DNA of 34,847 nt. It comes from Thiotrichaceae bacterium (GTDB lineage: Bacteria; Pseudomonadota; Gammaproteobacteria; Thiotrichales; Thiotrichaceae). Below, piece after piece: positions 30,873 to 34,847 of this stretch; within the stretch, counting starts at the first letter, position 1, and each line of letters opens with the position of its first letter. A program made the position numbers and the translations under genes. The stretch lies in the NCBI GenBank assembly GCA_026988295.1, contig JALSLM010000108.1, forward strand, positions 1 to 34,847. Direction: 5' to 3'. The notes beneath the pieces are model-generated. The model did no database searches and was not told the DNA's origin. It saw only the letters and a program-made list of their open reading frames with translations.

Positions 30873-32180
30873 ATGAAACCAGTTAAGGTCGGATTATTAG
30901 GATTAGGAACAGTTGGTGGCGGCACTGCGACTGTTCTTAAAAGAAATGCAGAAGAGATTGCTCGACGTGCAGGTCGTGGAATTGAAATTGATTTTATTGC
31001 CACGCTTGAGCCAGAACGTGCACCTGAATTAGGTGTTGAGAATATTCGCCTCACTAAAGATGCTTATGAAGTGGTTAATGATCCTGATATTGATATTATT
31101 GTTGAGCTAATTGGCGGTTATTCACCCGCTAAAGAGTTAGTTTTGCAAGCGCTTGAAAATGGTAAGCATGTAGTGACCGCCAATAAGGCTTTGATAGCTA
31201 TGCATGGTGGTGAAATTTTTGCCAAGGCACAAGAAAAAGGTTTGGTTGTTGCTTTTGAGGCTGGAGTTGCGGGTGGCATTCCGATTATTAAATCTTTGCG
31301 AGAAGGTTTGGCAGCAAATAGTGTTGAATGGTTGGCAGGTATCATCAATGGTACAGGCAATTATATTCTCTCAGAGATGCGCGAAAAAGGCAGAGACTTT
31401 GAAGATGTTTTGGCAGAGGCGCAAGAGCTTGGTTATGCAGAAGCTGATCCAACCTTTGATGTAGAAGGCATTGATGCAGCACATAAGCTTTGTATCTTGT
31501 CATCTATTGCTTTTGGTATTCCTTTGCAATTTGATAAAACATACACTGAAGGTATTTCAAAGGTGTCCCAAGAGGATGTTGCTTATGCCGAAGAGCTTGG
31601 TTATCGCATTAAACATTTAGGTATTGCACGTCGTACAGATAGCGGTATTGAGCAAAGAGTACACCCCACTTTGATTCCTAAAAGTCGTTTGATCGCTAAT
31701 GTTAATGGTGTCATGAATGCTGTTCTAGTTAATGGTGATGCGGTAGGTGCAACGCTTTATTATGGTGCTGGTGCAGGTGATGAGGCAACGGCTTCTGCGG
31801 TAATCGCTGATATAGTCGATGTGACTCGCACCCTGACTACTGATCCTGAAAATCGTGTGCCACACTTAGCGTTTCAGCCCGACGAGCTTTCTAATACGCC
31901 TGTTTTGGGTATGGATGATGTTGAAACTGCTTTCTATTTACGTCTATCTGCTAAAAATGAGGCTGGAGTATTAGCTGATGTAACGAGAATTTTGGGTGAT
32001 CAAAATATCAGTATTAAAGCATTTATACAAAAAGAGCCACGCCACAGCGAAGAAATGGTAGATATTATTTTACTTACTCATCGTGTAAATGAAGGCAATA
32101 TGAATAAAGCTTTAGCACAAATTGACACACTAGATGTGATTGATGATGTGACTCGTATTCGCGTTGAAGCATTAAGTTGA
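30873..32180 (+). CDS. hom: Homoserine dehydrogenase
   Basis: Reduces aspartate semialdehyde to homoserine with NAD(P)H, a branch step to threonine and methionine. The 435-residue monofunctional enzyme (no aspartokinase domain) has the cofactor motif GLGTVGGGT near the N-terminus, the catalytic-domain signature (AYAEADPTFDVEGIDAAHK region), and a C-terminal ACT domain (from about residue 350), which usually gives threonine inhibition. AAGGGA precedes the ATG at good spacing. It is first in an operon with thrC, 68 bp downstream. Confidence 0.96.
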   Translation: MKPVKVGLLGLGTVGGGTATVLKRNAEEIARRAGRGIEIDFIATLEPERAPELGVENIRLTKDAYEVVNDPDIDIIVELIGGYSPAKELVLQALENGKHVVTANKALIAMHGGEIFAKAQEKGLVVAFEAGVAGGIPIIKSLREGLAANSVEWLAGIINGTGNYILSEMREKGRDFEDVLAEAQELGYAEADPTFDVEGIDAAHKLCILSSIAFGIPLQFDKTYTEGISKVSQEDVAYAEELGYRIKHLGIARRTDSGIEQRVHPTLIPKSRLIANVNGVMNAVLVNGDAVGATLYYGAGAGDEATASAVIADIVDVTRTLTTDPENRVPHLAFQPDELSNTPVLGMDDVETAFYLRLSAKNEAGVLADVTRILGDQNISIKAFIQKEPRHSEEMVDIILLTHRVNEGNMNKALAQIDTLDVIDDVTRIRVEALS

Positions 32181-32248
32181 AACAGCCGTGAGTTAAAAGA
32201 CAAGAGAATAACCCTGAGCTAAGAAATAAGAAAATAGGTGCAAGTAAA

Positions 32249-33721
32249 ATGAATTTTATAGAAACACGCGGTAATGATGGTACACGACCCGAAGCAATCA
32301 GTTTTTCACAAGCGATTCTTGCTCCAATGTCATCTTATGGTGGGATTTATTCACCAGAGTCATTACCTGATCTTGGTAGTGATTTTTTAGAACGCCATGT
32401 TGACGCTGATTATAAAACTTTGGCAAATAGTATTTTAACAGCCTTTGATGTAGATATTGATCAAGCAGTAATTGATGAAGCTCTGGCTTTATATGATCAC
32501 TTTGATGACCCTAAAAACCCAGCACCTGTTGTGAGAGTCAAAGATGATTTATTTATAAGTGAACTTTATCATGGACCTACTCGGGCTTTTAAAGATATGG
32601 CCTTGCAACCGTTTGGTGTAGTACTATCTTCATTGGCACAATCTCGTAATGAAGATTATTTAATTATGGCTGCCACTAGCGGTGACACAGGGCCTGCAGC
32701 ACTGGAAACTTTTAAAAATCGTAAAAATGTACGAGTGGTTTGTCTCTATCCTGATGGCGGTACATCAGATGTGCAGCGCTTGCAGATGGTTACAGAAAAT
32801 GCTGAAAACTTAAAAGTTATTGGTATTCATGGTGATTTTGATGATGCACAAAGTGCTCTCAAGATGTTATTAGGTTCTGATTCATTTAATAGCAAACTGA
32901 CAGAAAAAAACATCTCATTATCTGCGGCGAATTCAGTAAACTTTGGGCGTATTATTTTTCAATTAATGTACCATATTCATAGTTATCTTGAGCTTGTTAG
33001 GCAAGATGCAATCAAGCTTGGTGATAAGGTTTATCTAAATGTACCAAGTGGTAACTTTGGTAATGCACTAGGTGGCTATTACGCCATAAAAATGGGCTTA
33101 CCTGTTGAAAAAATTCTGATCGCATCCAATGAGAATAACGTCTTAACCAGCCTGATTAACGATGGTGTTTATGATATTAGTGATTCATCAGTTATTGCAA
33201 CCACATCACCTGCGATGGATATTCTAAAATCATCTAATGTTGAACGAATACTTTTTGATTTGTTTGGCAATGAGCGAACAAAAGAATTAATGCAACAACT
33301 GGATACTGATAAATGTTATAAGTTGGTCGAATCAGAACTTGCAGAATTGCAGAAAATCTTTAGTGCAGATTATTGTACTGATGATGAAGGCAAAAAATAT
33401 ATTCAAGAAGCTTTTAAAGATGGCTATTTAATGGATCCTCATACGGCAACTTGTTTTAAAACTTATGAAACTTGTCGTGATAAAGCTTTGAAAACAATAA
33501 TTTATTCAACGGCTGAGTGGACGAAATTCTCACCAACTATTGCAGAAGCACTCACCGGTGAAAAAGGCAGTGGTGATAGAGAAGCACTAAAAGCCATAGC
33601 TGAAAAAGCTGAGATAGTGATTCCTGACGTGATTAATGAATTATTCAGCAAGGAAATTATACAGAATACAATAATTGACAAGACTGAAATAGAAAAAGAA
33701 ATTATGGAGTTTTTAGCTTAA
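32249..33721 (+). CDS. thrC: Threonine synthase
   Basis: PLP enzyme that converts O-phosphohomoserine to threonine. The 490-residue product is of the longer (yeast/E. coli) class, with an N-terminal domain MNFIETRGNDG and SSYGGIYSPE. The cofactor Lys115 lies in GPTRAFKDMALQPFG, and the phosphate-binding block is ATSGDTGPAALE. It also has NSVNFGRIIFQ and PSGNFGNALGGYYA. It completes the hom-thrC pair; thrB is not in the window. A REP-like hairpin 48 bp after the stop may end the operon. Confidence 0.96.
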   Translation: MNFIETRGNDGTRPEAISFSQAILAPMSSYGGIYSPESLPDLGSDFLERHVDADYKTLANSILTAFDVDIDQAVIDEALALYDHFDDPKNPAPVVRVKDDLFISELYHGPTRAFKDMALQPFGVVLSSLAQSRNEDYLIMAATSGDTGPAALETFKNRKNVRVVCLYPDGGTSDVQRLQMVTENAENLKVIGIHGDFDDAQSALKMLLGSDSFNSKLTEKNISLSAANSVNFGRIIFQLMYHIHSYLELVRQDAIKLGDKVYLNVPSGNFGNALGGYYAIKMGLPVEKILIASNENNVLTSLINDGVYDISDSSVIATTSPAMDILKSSNVERILFDLFGNERTKELMQQLDTDKCYKLVESELAELQKIFSADYCTDDEGKKYIQEAFKDGYLMDPHTATCFKTYETCRDKALKTIIYSTAEWTKFSPTIAEALTGEKGSGDREALKAIAEKAEIVIPDVINELFSKEIIQNTIIDKTEIEKEIMEFLA

Positions 33722-33769
33722 ATTTTTAGCTTGGGTTATTTGGTAGCGGGTTAAATCTGCATTTTGTAG

Positions 33770-33796
33770 GTCGGATTAGCGATAGCGTAATCCGAC
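33770..33796. repeat. REP-like palindrome GTCGGATTA / TAATCCGAC
   Basis: Perfect 9-bp arms around GCGATAGCG, a common dispersed sequence in proteobacteria. Its position after thrC suggests a role in transcript ending or 3' protection, but no T-tract follows. Confidence 0.75.
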
Positions 33797-33817
33797 AAAG
33801 AGCTATAGTTAGTTGGG

Positions 33818-33970
33818 TTAAGGAAAGCCTGATCAAGTCCAATTATTTTTAGCTTGCCAAATCTGCTGATATTTTCCATGAAGCTCGACGCAATAGAATG
33901 ACTATTACGTCTCACTTCATGAGAAATAGCGACAGATTTTTCTGCGCTAAATTCTAATCGAGCTAATCAT
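33818..33970. mobile_element. TTAA-family MITE, reversed and decayed at one end
   Basis: TTAA then GGAAAGCCTGATCAAGTCC and an interior that is the reverse complement of the 6567-6726 unit. The far end is degenerate (ATCGAGCTAATCATC). It lies between thrC and the nitrilase gene. Confidence 0.8.
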
Positions 33971-33986
33971 CAAACTAATGTTGTAA

Positions 33987-34010
33987 ATACCCATCCCCTC
34001 CTTTTTTATG
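33987..34010 (-). repeat. Poly-A/poly-G ATGGGTA element copy
   Basis: The reverse strand reads A6, GGAGGGG, ATGGGTA. It lies 14 bp before the nitrilase gene start but points away from it, unlike the copies upstream of other genes. Confidence 0.75.
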
Positions 34011-34023
34011 ACTTTTTTACAAA

Positions 34024-34847
34024 ATGATCCCTAAAATTGCAGCCATTCAAATGGCTTCCGGCCCACAAATTAAAACTAATCTGATGGAAGCGTTTCGTCT
34101 GATTCGTGAAGCAAGTACTCAGGGTGCTGATATGGTGGTTTTGCCTGAGTGCTTTGCATTAATGGCAATGGAAGATGCAGATAATATTAAGTTAGCTGAA
34201 GACTATGGTCATGGTGAAATTCAGGACGCAATTAGTCAGTGTGCAATTGACAACAATATTTGGATTGTGGCAGGCTCGCTACCAATAAAACCCGAAGTCA
34301 CTGAGTCTTATTCAAAACGAGCCAATAAAGTATTTACAGCGTCACTGATGTTCAATAACCAAGGTGAAATTGTAGCACGTTATAATAAAATTCATTTGTT
34401 TGATGTTGATTTAGAAGGTGAAGAATCTTACCGAGAAAGTGATACTTTTGAAGCGGGTGAAGATATTGTTGTTGTCGATACTCCATTTGGACGAATTGGA
34501 TTATCCATTTGTTATGATCTCCGTTTTCCACTGCTTTATCGTGAAATGGCCAAACAGGGGGCAGAAATTTTTCTTATCCCTGCCGCTTTCACTCATTCCA
34601 CAGGAGAGATTCATTGGGAATCCCTAATCAGAGCAAGAGCCATGGAAAACCAATGTTATGTTATTGCACCAGCACAGGGTGGTTATCATGTTAATGGACG
34701 ACATACCTACGGTCATAGTATGACCGTTGATTATTTAGGACACATTCATAGCTCTCACCAAACAGGAAATGCTGTTATTAGCATTAATATTAACTTAGAT
34801 GCTCAGAAAAAATTGCGTAATAGTTTTCCTGTTTTACAACACGATAA
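34024..34847 (+). CDS. Nitrilase-superfamily hydrolase, Nit1-like (3' partial)
   Basis: Carbon-nitrogen hydrolase, probably a deaminated-glutathione amidase or omega-amidase type by resemblance to Nit1/YbeM. The visible 274 residues contain the full catalytic triad: Glu42 (LPECFAL), Lys122 (YNKIHLFD) and Cys163 (SICYDLRFP). The segments RARAMENQCYVIAPAQGG and TYGHSMTVD also fit. The frame is open at the window end, a few residues short of a typical C-terminus. The ATG has no Shine-Dalgarno. The upstream 302 bp hold only repeats, so its promoter must be close to or inside them. Confidence 0.92.
   Translation, partial: MIPKIAAIQMASGPQIKTNLMEAFRLIREASTQGADMVVLPECFALMAMEDADNIKLAEDYGHGEIQDAISQCAIDNNIWIVAGSLPIKPEVTESYSKRANKVFTASLMFNNQGEIVARYNKIHLFDVDLEGEESYRESDTFEAGEDIVVVDTPFGRIGLSICYDLRFPLLYREMAKQGAEIFLIPAAFTHSTGEIHWESLIRARAMENQCYVIAPAQGGYHVNGRHTYGHSMTVDYLGHIHSSHQTGNAVISININLDAQKKLRNSFPVLQHD

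Overview
The window reads as chromosomal DNA of an AT-rich gammaproteobacterium. RecC, Hsp33, fumarase class I, YhhQ, YgfB-type UPF0149, pteridine reductase and RF2 with its programmed frameshift all have gammaproteobacterial-type sequences. The genus cannot be fixed from the sequence alone. The dense load of short palindromic and miniature elements is like that of some large sulfur- or methane-oxidising gammaproteobacteria, but that is only an impression.

Layout. 1-4391: a miniature element abutting recC, then the queuosine-precursor transporter yhhQ behind a preQ1-I riboswitch. 4392-6907: repeat-filled gap, selO (minus strand), and three tandem 160-bp fold-back elements. 6908-11478: FMN reductase, galU, an unknown acidic protein, a YbbO-like dehydrogenase, ung and a TlpA-like thioredoxin. 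11479-11851: repeat remnant and a broken gene. 11852-18786: a minus-strand operon (ABC ATPase, FtsX-type permease, LolA-like periplasmic protein, outer-membrane barrel) divergent from an OmpR-type two-component system; together these could make a regulated trans-envelope export system. 18787-21414: an accessory patch with a small lipoprotein, two type II toxin-antitoxin pairs, miniature elements and integron attC-like motifs. 21415-29488: UPF0149 protein, pteridine reductase, MidA-like methyltransferase, ylqF, hslO, prfB (frameshifted) and fumarase. 29576-30229: tRNA-Ala(GGC), a small membrane protein and two tRNA-Glu(TTC). 30363-34847: Mth938-like protein, hom-thrC (threonine synthesis) and a nitrilase-family gene cut by the window end.

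The most unusual layer is the repeats. Ten copies of a poly-A/poly-G element ending in ATGGGTA are scattered through the window. One lies inside a methyltransferase reading frame as a G8 tract. One supplies the start of a small membrane protein. One opens a leader ORF that overlaps the fumarase start as ATGA. A second family with CTAG-flanked ends provides the TAG stop codon of three unrelated genes. A third family has TTAA flanks and stands as an exact head-to-tail triplet.
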